Below, piece by piece: positions 13,001 through 24,628 of a stretch of DNA of 64,000 nucleotides (position 1 is its first letter; each line of letters begins with the position of its first letter). A program made the position numbers and the translations under genes. The notes under the pieces are model-generated. The model saw only the letters and a program-made list of their open reading frames with translations. It did not search any database and was not told the DNA's origin. This DNA is from Hydractinia symbiolongicarpus (Eukaryota > Cnidaria > Hydrozoa > Anthoathecata > Hydractiniidae): NCBI RefSeq assembly GCF_029227915.1, contig NC_079880.1, forward strand, positions 2,606,001-2,670,000. Reading direction: 5' to 3'.

Positions 13001-13090
13001 TTTGCCGTCGATTAAACTTCTTTTATTCAGCGTCTCATCAAAAATGAAAACATTTTTAAAAACTACAAGTCTTATGCGTTTTAGTGGTGA
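9230..13090 (+). repeat. Ten/nine-monomer higher-order repeat, two copies
   Basis: The T7-like monomer with GGGATTTGCGGG at 9321 recurs at 11350 (2029 bp, 10 monomers). Downstream markers recur with a shorter spacing: the frame at 10678 returns at 12504, which is 1826 bp or nine monomers. The second copy therefore lacks one monomer, the T5-type with CCACGTTCATT near 10170. Parts of this unit recur once more about 1421 bp (seven monomers) later, for example 12500 versus 13921. Confidence 0.8.
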
Positions 13091-15050
13091 AAAAATAATT
13101 TAAAAAATCGTTCGGGAAATGAGTTTACTCACAGGGTACTTTCTTTGTATACATTCGACTACACGGGCCAAGCCCGGGATTTACGGTAAATCGCGGGTTT
13201 TCGTTTTCCGGCGATTAAACCTCTTTCATTAAGCGTCTCATCAAAAATGAAAACTATTTTGAAAACTACCAGTCTCATGCGTTTTAGTGGTGAAAAAATA
13301 ATTTAAAAAATCGTTCGGGAAATGAGTTTACTCCCTGGGTACTTTCTTTGTATACATTCGACTATACGGGCCAAGCCCGGGATTTACGGGAAATCGCGGG
13401 ATTTCGTTTGCCGGCGATTAAACTTCTTTTATTCAGCGTCTCATCAAAAATGAAAACATTTTTGAAAACTACCAGTCTCATGCGTTTTAGTGGTGAAAAA
13501 ATAATTTAAAAAATCGTTCGGGAAATGAGTTTACTCCCTGGGTACTTTCTTTGTATACTTTGGACTATACGGGCCGAGTCCGGGGTTTACGGGAAATCGC
13601 GGATTTTCGTTTGAGGGCGATTAAACTTCTTTTATTCAGCGTCTCATCAAAAATGAAAACATTTTTGAAAACTACAAGTCTCATGCGTTTTAGTGGTGAA
13701 AAAAAAATTTAAAAAATCGTTCGGGAAATGAGTTTACTCCCTGGGTACTTTCTTTGTATACATTCGACTATACGGGCCAAGCCCCGGATTTACAGGAAAA
13801 CGCAGGATTTCGTTTGCCGGCGAATAAACCTCTTTCATTAAGCGTCTCATCAAAAATGAGAACATTTTTGAAAACTACAAGTCTCATACGTTTTAGTGGT
13901 GAAAAAAAAAAATTAAAAAATCGTTTGGGAAATGAGTTTACTCACTTTGTACTTTCTTCGTATACATTCGACTATACGGGCCAAGCCCGGGATTTACGGG
14001 AAATCGCGGGATTTCGTTTGCCGGCGATTAAACTTCTTTCATTAACCGTCTCATCAAAAATGAAAACATTTTTGAAAACTTCAAGTCCCATGCGTTTTAG
14101 TGGTGAAAAAAAAATTAAAAAATCGTTCGGGAAATGATTTTACTCCCTGGGTACTTTCTTTGTATACTTTTGACTATACGGGCCGAGTGCGGGATTTACG
14201 GGTAATCGCAGGTTTTCGTTTGCCGGCGATTAAACTGCTTTTATTCAGCGTCTCATCAAAAACGAAAACATTTTTGAAAACTGCAAGTCTCATGCGTTTT
14301 AGTGGTGAAAAAATAATTTAAAAAATCGTTCGGGAAATGAGTTTACTCCCTGGGTACTTTCTTTGTATACTTTTGACTATACGGGCCAAGCCGGGATTTA
14401 CGGGAAATCGCGGGTTTTCGTTTGCCGTCGATTAAACTTCTTTTATTCAGCGTCTCATCAAAAATGAAAACATTTTTGAAAACTTCAAGTCTCATGCGTT
14501 TTAGTGGTGAAAAAAAAAATTAAAAAATCGTTCGGGAAATGGGTTTACTCCCTGGGTACTTTCTTTGTATACTTTTGACTATACGGGCCGAGTCCGGGAT
14601 TTACGGGTAATCGCAGGTTTTTGTTTGCCGTCGATTAAACTTCTTTTATTCAGCGTCTCATCAAAAATGAAAACATTTTTAAAAACTACAAGTCTCATGC
14701 GTTTTAGTGGTAAAGAAAATAATATAAAAAATCGTTCGGGAAATGAGTTTACTCCCTGGGTACTTTCTTTGTATACTTTTGACTATACGGGTCGAGTCCG
14801 GGGTTTACGGGGAATGGCGGGTTTTCGTTTGCCGTCGAATAAACTTCTTTTATTCAGCGTCTCATCAAAAATGAAAACATTTTTAAAAACTACAAGTCTT
14901 ATGCGTTTTAGTGGTGAAAAAATAATTTAAAAAATCGTTCTGGAAATGAGTTTACTCACAAGGTACTTTCTTTGTATACATTCGACTATACGGGCCAAGC
15001 CCGGGATTTACGGTAAATCGCGGGTTTTCGTTTTCCGGCGATTAAACCTC

Positions 15051-15079
15051 TTTTATTTATTTATTTTTATTTATTTATT
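15051..15079 (-). repeat. 3' tail of the retrotransposon, A-rich simple repeat
   Basis: The top strand reads TTTTATTTATTTATTTTTAT followed by more TTTAT units. In element sense (minus strand) this is an AATAAATAAATAAAA-type tail. It sits directly between satellite sequence and the 3' UTR. Short-repeat 3' tails, rather than pure poly(A), are known in several non-LTR clades such as CR1 and L2. The exact boundary with the satellite is blurred because the monomer itself has CTCTTT here. Confidence 0.85.
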
Positions 15080-15237
15080 CTTTCTTTAAAGTCGATATAC
15101 AATATACAATAAAACATGCTAGATACATTAATTAAAAAAAAAAAAAAAAATTTTGTTAGCCTTGGGCTAATTAAAATCGACTGTCCTAAAATAAAGTTTC
15201 TAAAAAAATAGGAGATTTATATTATAATAATAAGAAG
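15080..15237 (-). other. 3' untranslated region of the retrotransposon
   Basis: This lies between the TAA stop (15238-15240 on the minus strand) and the A-rich tail. It is AT-rich and contains a run of 17 A on the top strand (15134-15150), which is a T run in element sense. I see no open frame or recognisable structure. Confidence 0.75.
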
Positions 15238-17511
15238 TTAATTCGTATATCCTACGTTACAAATATATGTGGCACAGAGACGACAACTGCACTGAATAAA
15301 CGGAATGGTGTTTAGCCCGCGATGGAATAAAGACAACGAAGGGGCATTTCGGACAGAGTTTGGAAGCTTCTCCCATAATTTAGAAGCAATATAAGATACG
15401 CTTAATAGACCATGCTTTGTGGTGCGAGTTCTGCACCTTTCAAGAGAACTTGATGCACGGAAACTATATGCTGTGTTTTTGAATACAAAAACATCATTCA
15501 TGTAGGATGGATTCTGTTTCATTTTTGTTTTAAAAACCTCCTTTAACAATTTTCGGCAGAACTTTTCATGAATACTGATTCTGCATTCATTTTCAATTCT
15601 GTCGCATAAAAGTCTATTTGCTCTACTATGAATGCTATTAACTTTATGTAGTAGATCTCTACTTGAAAATCCCCATATAAGAGGGCAGTAATTAAATATG
15701 CTAGAAATAAATGAATTTGCAATAACATTTCGCTTATAATTAGACATATATGGTGATATACGTTTTAGGGCATTGATCTTGGCATTAGCCTTCTTACATA
15801 ATGGAAGAACATGTTGCCTGAAAGAAAGCTGATTGTCCAGAATTATACCCAACAAATTTACGTATGGAGACTCTTGTAATATATTATTTTTCAAATTTAA
15901 AGTAACAAAGTTTTTGTTTTTTGATTTTCCCAGAATGAGCAGTTTGCACTTCTCAGAATTTAACTGAAGCCCATTATTGGAAAACCATGTGCTAACAGTT
16001 GAAAAAGCACTTTCTAAACATAACTTTATCTCCTCAAATTGTTTTCCATATGTATAAAGTGTATTGTCATCTGCGTAATTACAAATTTTAACATCAGCTC
16101 TATCATTAAAAATAAACATTAAATCATTTATATAAATATTGAATAAAAGTGGACCCAGAATCGAACCTTGTGGAACACCACTAATAATTTCTTTCCACAA
16201 GCTGAAATAGCCATCAATTCCGACTCTTTGGAACCGATTGGTGAGAAAACTCCTTAAAAGACCTAAAGCACTTTTTGAGAAACCATATGCATGTAGTTTC
16301 GCTATTAACAGATTATGATCCACACAATCAAATGCTTTACTCAAATCCATCAATAACGCCCCTACAGCATTTCCTTTATCGAGATCTTTTCGCCACGATT
16401 CTATCATGTGAAGCAAAACATGCTGGCTGCTAAAACCCTTTCGAAAACCTGACAAAAGAGGTGATAATTTATTATCAATAAATTCATAAATCTGATCAAA
16501 CATAATACGTTCAAAAATTTTTGACGCACTGCTCAGTTTACTAACAGGACGATAATTCAATTTTGATGAACGATCTCCGTTTTTAAATAGTGGACAAATA
16601 TCAGCCAATTTCATTGCTCCAGGGAAAACTTCATCGACAATAGATTTCTCAAACAGCTTGTTGAGATGTTCTCCGTATACATCGACGTAATATTTGAGGA
16701 AACATGGTGGAATTGCTCCTTTGGGACCAGATTTGTTTTCTTTTAGGTTACCAATATACTTTTTCATGATGTCAATTTCAATTGATTTGAACCTCATTTT
16801 GTTGGTAGTGGTAACATGTTTCTTTATCCATATTATACTTGGATGCTGTTCGTAATTCTTGATGACGTTTTCAATATCGTTTTTAATATCGTTATAGTTT
16901 TCGTGCGGAATTCCATCAATATTCAAAGAATTCGTGACATTAACAAAATGATCATTTATTATATTTGCTATATGTTCTTTTTCACAAATTATTTGATCAT
17001 TTTCAACTATTACTTGGACTGTATCTTTTACACATTTGTTGGAAAATATCGGCTTTACAGTTTTCCAGAACTTTTTGTTATCAAAAATGTTGTTCATATT
17101 TAGTGATGTGTAATAAATTCTTTTCGCGTCTCTACAAACAGTGACACATTTGTTTCTTTGCCTTTTAAAGTTTTCCCAGTTTTTAATAGAAGGGTGCTTA
17201 TTGTAGATATTTTTAAATCTCGATCGAGTCATTATCTCCTTTCGTACTGCTTTTGTTATAAATGGAGAGTTATTATTTCTAACAACTTTGTATTTTATAG
17301 GGGCGTGTTTGCTGACCAACTGACTGAATTGTTCGTCAAAGTCGTTGTAATTTAAGTCATTGTTTGATGCAATAAGTGACTCAAGGTCATGTTTAAAATG
17401 TTCGTCATTAAAAAGTCTGTAACAACGATAATTTATAATTTTAGGATCTTTCTTTGGTATTTCCACATTTAAGAAAGTTACAACTATATCGTGATAATCA
17501 GAAAGGTCGTT
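15238..17511 (-). CDS. Reverse transcriptase of non-LTR retrotransposon, N-terminally truncated (lacks most of endonuclease)
   Basis: RNA-directed DNA polymerase of a LINE, expected to copy the element's RNA at a nicked target site. A GTG at 17464-17466 opens a frame of 742 codons. The same frame continues upstream to 17511 with residues NDLSDYHDIVVTFLN, resembling the C-terminal SD-H motif of APE-type endonucleases, so the GTG is not a real start and the protein is truncated. An in-frame TAA supplied by the satellite lies at 17518-17520. Counting from the GTG: KG-IPP at 249-254, NYRPVS at 304-309, catalytic Asp of motif A in LLMDLSKAFD (D374), GVPQGSILGPLL at 430-441, YADD at 464-467, then LLGIILD near 538-544 (thumb side) and a C-terminal CSCRLC at 726-731. 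No frameshift or internal stop is seen. The intact domain suggests a young copy, but without endonuclease and promoter it should be inactive. The exact clade is uncertain. Confidence 0.95.
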   Translation of the reverse strand, partial: NDLSDYHDIVVTFLNVEIPKKDPKIINYRCYRLFNDEHFKHDLESLIASNNDLNYNDFDEQFSQLVSKHAPIKYKVVRNNNSPFITKAVRKEIMTRSRFKNIYNKHPSIKNWENFKRQRNKCVTVCRDAKRIYYTSLNMNNIFDNKKFWKTVKPIFSNKCVKDTVQVIVENDQIICEKEHIANIINDHFVNVTNSLNIDGIPHENYNDIKNDIENVIKNYEQHPSIIWIKKHVTTTNKMRFKSIEIDIMKKYIGNLKENKSGPKGAIPPCFLKYYVDVYGEHLNKLFEKSIVDEVFPGAMKLADICPLFKNGDRSSKLNYRPVSKLSSASKIFERIMFDQIYEFIDNKLSPLLSGFRKGFSSQHVLLHMIESWRKDLDKGNAVGALLMDLSKAFDCVDHNLLIAKLHAYGFSKSALGLLRSFLTNRFQRVGIDGYFSLWKEIISGVPQGSILGPLLFNIYINDLMFIFNDRADVKICNYADDNTLYTYGKQFEEIKLCLESAFSTVSTWFSNNGLQLNSEKCKLLILGKSKNKNFVTLNLKNNILQESPYVNLLGIILDNQLSFRQHVLPLCKKANAKINALKRISPYMSNYKRNVIANSFISSIFNYCPLIWGFSSRDLLHKVNSIHSRANRLLCDRIENECRISIHEKFCRKLLKEVFKTKMKQNPSYMNDVFVFKNTAYSFRASSSLERCRTRTTKHGLLSVSYIASKLWEKLPNSVRNAPSLSLFHRGLNTIPFIQCSCRLCATYICNVGYTN

Positions 17512-19550
17512 CGGCGATTAAACTTCTTTTATTCAGCGTCCCATCAAATATGAAAATATTTTTGAAAACTACAAGTCTCATGCGTTTAGTGGTAAAGAAA
17601 ATAATATAAAAAATCGTTCGGGAAATGAGTTTACTCCCTGGGTACTTTCTTTGTATACTTTTGACTATACGGGTCGAGTCCGGGGTTTACGGGAAATGGC
17701 GGGTTTTCGTTTGCCGTCGATTAAACTTCTTTTACTCAGCGTCTCATCAAAAATGAAAACATTTTTAAAAACTACAAGTCTCATGCGTTTTAGTGGTGAA
17801 AAGATAATTTAAAAAATCGTTTTGGAAATGAGTTTACTCACAGGGTACTTTCTTTGTATACATTCGACTATACGGGCCAAGCCCGGGATTTACGGGAAAT
17901 CGCGGGTTTTCGTTTGCTGGCGATTAAACCACTTTCATTAAGCGTCTCATCAAAAATGAAAACATTTCTGAAAACTACAAGTCTCATGCGTTTTAGTGGT
18001 AAAAAAATAATTTAAAAAATCGTTCGGGAAATGAGTTTACTCACAGGGTACTTTCTTTGTATACATTCGACTACACGGGCCAAGCCCGGGATTTACGGGA
18101 AATCGCGGGATTTCGTTTGCTGGCAATTAAACTTCTTTTATCAACCGTCTCATCAAAAATGAAAACATTTTTGAAAATTTCAAGTCTCATGCGTTTTAGT
18201 GGTGAAAAAAAAAATTAAAAAATCGTTCGGGAAATGAGTTTACTCCCTGGGTACTTTCTTTGTATACATTCGACTATACGGGCCAAGCCCGGGATTTACG
18301 GGAAATCGCGGGTTTTCGTTTTCCGGCGATTAAACCTCTTTCATTAAGCGTCTCATCAAAAATGAAAACTATTTTGAAAACTACAAGTCTCATGCGTTTT
18401 AGTGGTGAAAGAAAAATTTAAAAAATCGTTCGGGAAATGAGTTTACTCCCTGGGTACTTTCTTTGTATACTTTTGACTATACGGGCCGAGTCCGGGATTT
18501 ACGGGAAATCGCGGATTTTCGTTTGCCGGCGATTAAACTTCTTTTATTCAGCGTCCCATCAAATATGAAAATATTTTTGAAAACTACAAGTCTCATGCGT
18601 TTAGTGGTAAAGAAAATAATATAAAAAATCGTTCGGGAAATGAGTTTACTCCCTGGGTACTTTCTTTGTATACTTTTGACTATACGGGTCGAGTCCGGGG
18701 TTTACGGGAAATGGCGGGTTTTCGTTTGCCGTCGATTAAACTTCTTTTATTCAGCGTCTCATCAAAAATGACAACATTTTTAAAAACTACAAGTCTCATG
18801 CGTTTTAGTGGTGAAAAGATAATTTAAAAAATCGTTTTGGAAATGAGTTTACTCACAGGGTACTTTCTTTGTATACATTCGACTATACGGGCCAAGCCCG
18901 GGATTTACGGGAAATCGCGGGTTTTCGTTTGCTGGCGATTAAACCACTTTCATTAAGCGTCTCATCAAAAATGAAAACATTTCTGAAAACTACAAGTCTC
19001 ATGCGTTTTAGTGGTAAAAAAATAATTTAAAAAATCGTTCGGGAAATGAGTTTACTCACAGGGTACTTTCTTTGTATACATTCGACTACACGGGCCAAGC
19101 CCGGGATTTACGGGAAATCGCGGGATTTCGTTTGCTGGCGATTAAACTTCTTTTATCAACCGTCTCATCAAAAATGAAAACATTTTTGAAAACTTCAAGT
19201 CTGATGCGTTTTAGTGGTGAAAAAAAAAATTAAAAAATCGTTCGGGAAATGAGTTTACTCCCTGGGTACTTTCTTTGTATACATTCGACTATACGGGCCA
19301 AGCCCGGGATTTACGGGAAATCGCGGGATTTCGTTTGCCGGCGATTAAACCTCTTTTAATAAGCGTCTCATCAAAAATGAAAACATTTTTGAAAACTACA
19401 AGTCTCATGCGTTTTAGTGGTGAAAAAATAATTTAAAAAATCGTTCGGGAAATGAGTTTACTCCCTAGGTACTTTCTTTGTATACTTTGGACTATACGGG
19501 CCGAGTCCGGGATTTACGGGAAATCGCGGATTTTCGTTTGAGGGCGAATA
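17512..19550 (+). repeat. Five-monomer higher-order repeat, two copies (1015-bp period)
   Basis: The T7 marker CCCATCAAATATG is at 17540 and again at 18555, which is 1015 bp or 5 x 203. The run T7, T6, T5, then a T4-like type with CTTTTATCAACCG follows in the same order in both copies. The fifth monomer differs, being T8 at about 18330 and T3 at about 19340. The first copy starts at the edge of the retrotransposon. Confidence 0.85.
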
Positions 19551-20313
19551 AACTTCATTTATTTAGCGTCTCATCAAAAATGAAAACATTTTTGAAAACT
19601 ACAAGTCTCATGCGTTTTAGTGGTGAAAAAAAAATTTAAAAAATCGTTTGGGAAATGAGTTTACTCCCTGTGTACTTTCTTTGTATACATTCGACTATAC
19701 GGGCCAAGCCCCGGATTTACGGGAAAACGCGGGATTTCGTTTGCCGGCGATTAAACCTCTTTCATTAAGCGTCTCATCAAAAATGAAAACATTTTTGAAA
19801 ACTACAAGTCTCATGCGTTTTAGTGGTGAAAAAAAAAATTAAAAAATCGTTTGGGAAATGAGTTTACTCACAGGGTACTTTCTTTGTATACATTCGACTG
19901 CACGGGCCAAGCCCGGGATTTACGGGAAATCGCGGGATTTCGTTTGCTGGCGATTAAACTTCTTTCATCAACCGTCTCATCAAAAATGAAAACATTTTTG
20001 AAAACTTCAAGTCTCATGCGTTTTAGTGGTGAAAAAAAAAATTAAAAAATCGTTCGGGAAAAGAGTTTACTCCCTGGGTACTTTCTTTGTATACATTCGA
20101 CTATACGGGCCAAGCCCGGGATTTACGGGAAATCGCGGGATTTCGTTTGCCGGCGATTAAACCTCTTTTAATAAGCGTCTCAGCAAAAATGAAAAAATTT
20201 TTGAAAACTACAAGTCTCATGCGTTTTAGTGGTGAAAAAATAATTTTAAAAATCGTTCGAGAAATGAGTTTACTCCCTGGGTACTTTCTTTGTATACTTT
20301 GGACTATTCGGGC

Positions 20314-22864
20314 CAAGCCCCGGATTTACGGGAAAACGCGGGATTTCGTTTGCCGGCGATTAAACCTCTTTCATTAAGCGTCTCATCAAAAATGAAAACA
20401 TTTTTGAAAACTACAAGTCTCATGCGTTTTAGTGGTGAAAAAAAAAATTAAAAAATCGTTTGGGAAATCAGTTTACTCACTTTGTACTTTCTTTGTATAC
20501 ATTCGACTATACAGGCCAAGCCCGGGATTTACGGGAAATCGCGGGATTTCGTTTGCCGGCGATTAAACTTCTTTCATTAACCGTCTCATCAAAAATGAAA
20601 ACATTTTTAAAAACTTCAAGTCTCATGCGTTTTAGTGGTGAAAAAAAAATTAAAAAATCGTTCGGGAAATGAGTTTACTCCCTGGGTACTTTCTTTGTAT
20701 ACATTTGACTATACGGGCCAAGCCCGGTATTTACGGGAAATCGCGGGATTTCGTTTGCCGGCGATTAAACCTCTTTTAATAAGCGTCTCATCAAAAATGA
20801 AAACAATTTTGAAAACTACAAGTCTCATGCGTTTTAGTGGTGAAAAAATACTTTAAAAAATCGTTCGGGATATGAGTTTACTCCCTGGGTACTTTCTTTG
20901 TATACTTTGGACTATACGGGCCGAGTCCGGGATTTACGGAAAATCGCAGATTTTCGTTTGAGGGCGATTAAACTTCTTTTATTCAGCGTCTCATCAAAAA
21001 TGAAAACATTTTTGAAAACTACAAGTCTCATGCGTTGTAGTGGTGAAAAAATAATTTAAAAAATCGTTCGGAAAATGAGTTTACTCCCTGGGTAATTTCT
21101 TTGTATACTTTTGACTATACGGGCCGAGTCCGGGGTTTACGGGAAATGGCGGATTTTCGTTTGCCGGCGATTACACTTCTTTTATTCAGCGTCTCATCAA
21201 AAATGAAAACATTTTTAAAAACTACAAGTCTCATGCGTTTTAGTGGTGAAAAGATAATTTAAAAAATCGTTTTGGAAATGAGTTTACTCACAGGGTACTT
21301 TCTTTGTATACATTCGACTATATGGGCCAAGCCCGGGATTTACGGGAAATCGTAGGTTTTCGTTTGCTGGCGATTAAACCACTTTCATTAAGCGTCTCAT
21401 CAAAAATGAAAACATTTTTGTAAACTAAAAGTTTTATGCGTTTTAGTGGTGAAAGAAAAATTTAAGAAATCGTTCGGGAAATGAGTTTACTCCCTGGGTA
21501 CTTTCTTTGTATATATTCGACTATACGGGCCAAGCCCCGGATTTACGGGAAAACGCGGGATTTCGTTTGCCGGCGATTAAACCTCTTTCATTAAGCGTCT
21601 CATCAAAAATGAAAACATTTTTGAAAACTACAAGTCTCATGCGTTTTAGTGGTGAAAAAAAAAATTAAAAAATCGTTTGGGAAATCAGTTTACTCACTTT
21701 GTACTTTCTTTGTATACATTCGACTATACAGGCCAAGCCCGGGATTTACGGGAAATCGCGGGATTTCGTTTGCCAGCGATTAAACTTCTTTCATTAACCG
21801 TCTCATCAAAAATGAAAACATTTTTAAAAACTTCAAGTCTCATGCGTTTTAGTGGTGAAAAAAAAATTAAAAAATCGTTCGGGAAATGAGTTTACTCCCT
21901 GGGTACTTTCTTTGTATACATTTGACTATACGGGCCAAGCCCGGTATTTACGGGAAATCGCGGGATTTCGTTTGCCGGCGATTAAACCTCTTTTAATAAG
22001 CGTCTCATCAAAAATGAAAACAATTTTGAAAACTACAAGTCTCATGCGTTTTAGTGGTGAAAAAATACTTTAAAAAATCGTTCGGGATATGAGTTTACTC
22101 CCTGCGTACTTTCTTTGTATACTTTGGACTATACGGGCCGAGTCCGGGATTTACGGAAAATCGCAGATTTTCGTTTGAGGGCGATTAAACTTCTTTTATT
22201 CAGCGTCTCATCAAAAATGAAAACATTTTTGAAAACTACAAGTCTCATGCGTTGTAGTGGTGAAAAAATAATTTAAAAAATCGTTCGGAAAATGAGTTTA
22301 CTCCCTGGGTAATTTCTTTGTATACTTTTGACTATACGGGCCGAGTCCGGGGTTTACGGGAAATGGCGGATTTTCGTTTGCCGGCGATTACACTTCTTTT
22401 ATTCAGCGTCTCATCAAAAATGAAAACATTTTTAAAAACTACAAGTCTCATGCGTTTTAGTGGTGAAAAGATAATTTAAAAAATCGTTTTGGAAATGAGT
22501 TTACTCACAGGGTACTTTCTTTGTATACATTCGACTATATGGGCCAAGCCCGGGATTTACGGGAAATCGCAGGTTTTCGTTTGCTGGCGATTAAACCACT
22601 TTCATTAAGCGTCTCATCAAAAATGAAAACATTTTTGTAAACTAAAAGTCTTATGCGTTTTAGTGGTGAAAGAAAAATTTAAGAAATCGTTCGGGAAATG
22701 AGTTTACTCCCTGGGTACTTTCTTTGTATATATTCGACTATACGGGCCAAGCCCCGGATTTACGGGAAAACGCGGGATTTCGTTTGCCGGCGATTAAACC
22801 TCTTTCATTAAGCGTCTCATCAAAAATGAAAACATTTTTGAAAACTACAAGTCTCATGCGTTTT
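20314..22864 (+). repeat. Six-monomer higher-order repeat, two copies (1217-bp period)
   Basis: The marker GGGAAATCAGTTTACTCAC with CTATACAGGCC occurs at 20462 and 21679. The following monomers repeat in order for a full six-monomer unit, including GCCCGGTATTTACGG, a GCGTTGTAGTGG form, GGGTAATTTC with GATTACACTTC, and ATATGGGCC. Copies are almost identical, differing at a handful of bases such as GGCGATT versus AGCGATT. This is one of the clearest recent amplifications in the window. Confidence 0.93.
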
Positions 22865-24051
22865 ATTGGTGAAAAAATAATTTAAAAAATCGTTCGGGAA
22901 ATGAGTTTACTCCCTGGGTACTTTCTTTGTATACTTTTGACTATACGGGCCGAGTCCGGGATTTACGGGAAATCGTGGATTTTCGTTTGCCGGCGATTAA
23001 ACTTCTTTTATTCAGCGTCCCATCAAATATGAAAATAATTTTGAAAACTACAAGTCTCATGCGTTTAGTGGTAAAGAAAATAATATAAAAAATCGTTCGG
23101 GAAATGAATTTACTCCCTGGGTACTTTCTTTGTATACTTTTGACTATACGGGTCGAGTCCGGGGTTTAAGGGAAATGGCGGGTTTTCGTTTGCCGTCGAT
23201 TAAACTTCTTTTATTCAGCGTCTATTCAAAAATGAAAACATTTTTAAAAACTACAAGTTTCATGCGTTTTAGTGGTAAAAAAATAATTTTAAAAATCGTT
23301 CGGGAAATGAGTTTACTCACAGGGTTCTATCTTTGTATAAATTCGACTATACGGGCCAAGCCCGGGATTTACGGGAAATCGCGGGATTTCGTTTGCCGGC
23401 GATTAAACTTCTTTCATTAACCGTCTCATCAAAAATGAAAACATTTTTGAAAACTTCAAGTCTCATGCGTTTTTGTGGTGAAAAAAAAATTAAAAAATCG
23501 TTCGGGAAATGAGTTTACTCCCCGGGTACTTTCTTTGTATACATTCGAATATACGGGCCAAGCCCGGGATTTACGGGAAATCGCGGGATTTCATTTGCCG
23601 GCGATTAAACCTCTTTCATTAAGCGTCTGATCAAAAATGAAAACATTTTTGAAAACTACAAGTCTCATGCGTTTTATTGGTGAAAAAATAATTTAAAAAA
23701 TCGTTCGGGAAATGAGTTTACTCCCTGGGTACTTTCTTTGTATACTTTTGACTATACGGGCCGAGTCCGGGATTTACGGGAAATCGCGGATTTTCTTTTG
23801 CCGGCGATTAAACTTCTTTTATTCAGCGTCCCATCAAATATGAAAATATTTTTGAAAACTACAAGTCTCATGCGTTTAGTGGTAAAGAAAATAATATAAA
23901 AAATCGTTCGGGAAATGAGTTTACTCCCTGGGTACTTTCTTTGTATACTTTTGACTATACGGGTCGAGTCCGGGGTTTAAGGGAAATGGCGGGTTTTCGT
24001 TTGCCGTCGATTAAACTTCTTTTATTCAGCGTCTCATCAAAAATGAAAACA

Positions 24052-24068
24052 TTTTTAAAAAAAAAATT
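24052..24068 (+). repeat. Shortened monomer (about 32-base internal deletion), first copy
   Basis: CATTTTTAAAAA runs straight into AAAATTAAAAAATCG. The usual segment ACTACAAGTCTCATGCG through TTTAGTGGTG is missing. The breakpoints lie in A-runs, consistent with slippage or A-run-mediated deletion. The monomer is about 171 bp. Confidence 0.9.
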
Positions 24069-24628
24069 AAAAAATCGTTCGGGAAATGAGTTTACTCCCT
24101 GGGTACTTTCTTTGTATACATTCGACTATACGGGCCAAGCCCGGGATTTACGGGAAATCGCGGGATTTCGTTTGCCGGCGATTAAACCTCCTTCATTAAG
24201 CGTCTGATCAAAAATGAAAACATTTTTGAAAACTACAAGTCTCATGCGTTTTATTGGTGAAAAAATAATTTAAAAAATCGTTCGGGAAATGAGTTTACTC
24301 CCTGGGTACTTTCTTTGTATACTTTTGACTATACGGGCCGAGTCCGGGATTTACGGGAAATCGCGGATTTTCTTTTGCCGGCGATTAAACTTCTTTTATT
24401 CAGCGTCCCATCAAATATGAAAATATTTTTGAAAACTACAAGTCTCATGCGTTTAGTGGTAAAGAAAATAATATAAAAAATCGTTCGGGAAATGAGTTTA
24501 CTCCCTGGGTACTTTCTTTGTATACTTTTGACTATACGGGTCGAGTCCGGGGTTTAAGGGAAATGGCGGGTTTTCGTTTTTCGTCGATTAAACTTCTTTT
24601 ATTCAGCGTCTCATCAAAAATGAAAACA

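Larger units (their letters stand above)
6641..15053 (+). repeat. Satellite array block B, left part, forward orientation
   Basis: About 41 head-to-tail monomers of about 203 bp in the orientation opposite to block A. Landmarks are GTACTTTCTTTGTATAC, ACTATACGGGCC, TTACGGGAAATCGCGG, GGCGATTAAAC, CGTCTCATCAAAAATG and AGTGGTGAAAAA. The first monomers (6641-7438) form a central segment. From about 7439 outward the sequence resembles a mirror image of block A. Local types include T5 monomers carrying CCACGTTCATTAAG and others carrying CTGCTTTTGTTCAGCG. The block is cut at about 15053, inside a T8-like monomer, by the retrotransposon. Confidence 0.97.
15054..17511 (-). mobile_element. 5'-truncated non-LTR (LINE) retrotransposon, Jockey/CR1/L2 superfamily
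   Basis: This 2.46-kb insertion is the only non-satellite DNA in the window. In element order (minus strand) it contains the last 15-16 codons of an APE-type endonuclease domain, a linker, a complete reverse transcriptase domain, a C-terminal Cys motif, a TAA stop, a 3' UTR of about 160 bp and an A-rich simple-repeat tail. There are no LTRs, no RNase H or integrase motifs and no ORF1. The 5' end abuts satellite at 17511/17512, a typical 5' truncation from incomplete target-primed reverse transcription. The long uninterrupted frame argues for a recent insertion. Both flanks are cut at the same monomer phase: CGGCGATTAAAC plus CTCTTTTA on the left and plus TTCTTTTA on the right. Confidence 0.95.

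Noticed and set aside
15051-15079. Telomeric or independent microsatellite repeat
   Set aside because: It is only about 29 bases of TTTAT units, located precisely at the 3' end of the LINE, so it is best read as the element's tail.
15543-17355. Additional small open frames on either strand within the retrotransposon (for example 15543-15728, 16816-17103, 17158-17355)
   Set aside because: They overlap the long reverse transcriptase frame in other frames and show no recognisable motif. They are shadows.
17464-17466. GTG as a genuine start codon of the reverse transcriptase
   Set aside because: The frame continues upstream with an endonuclease-like C-terminus (LSDYHDIV) up to the satellite junction, so the true start was lost by 5' truncation.
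15054-17511. LTR retrotransposon, retrovirus or group II intron
   Set aside because: There are no LTRs, protease, RNase H or integrase motifs, and no intron maturase context. Motif order and the A-rich simple-repeat tail fit a non-LTR element.
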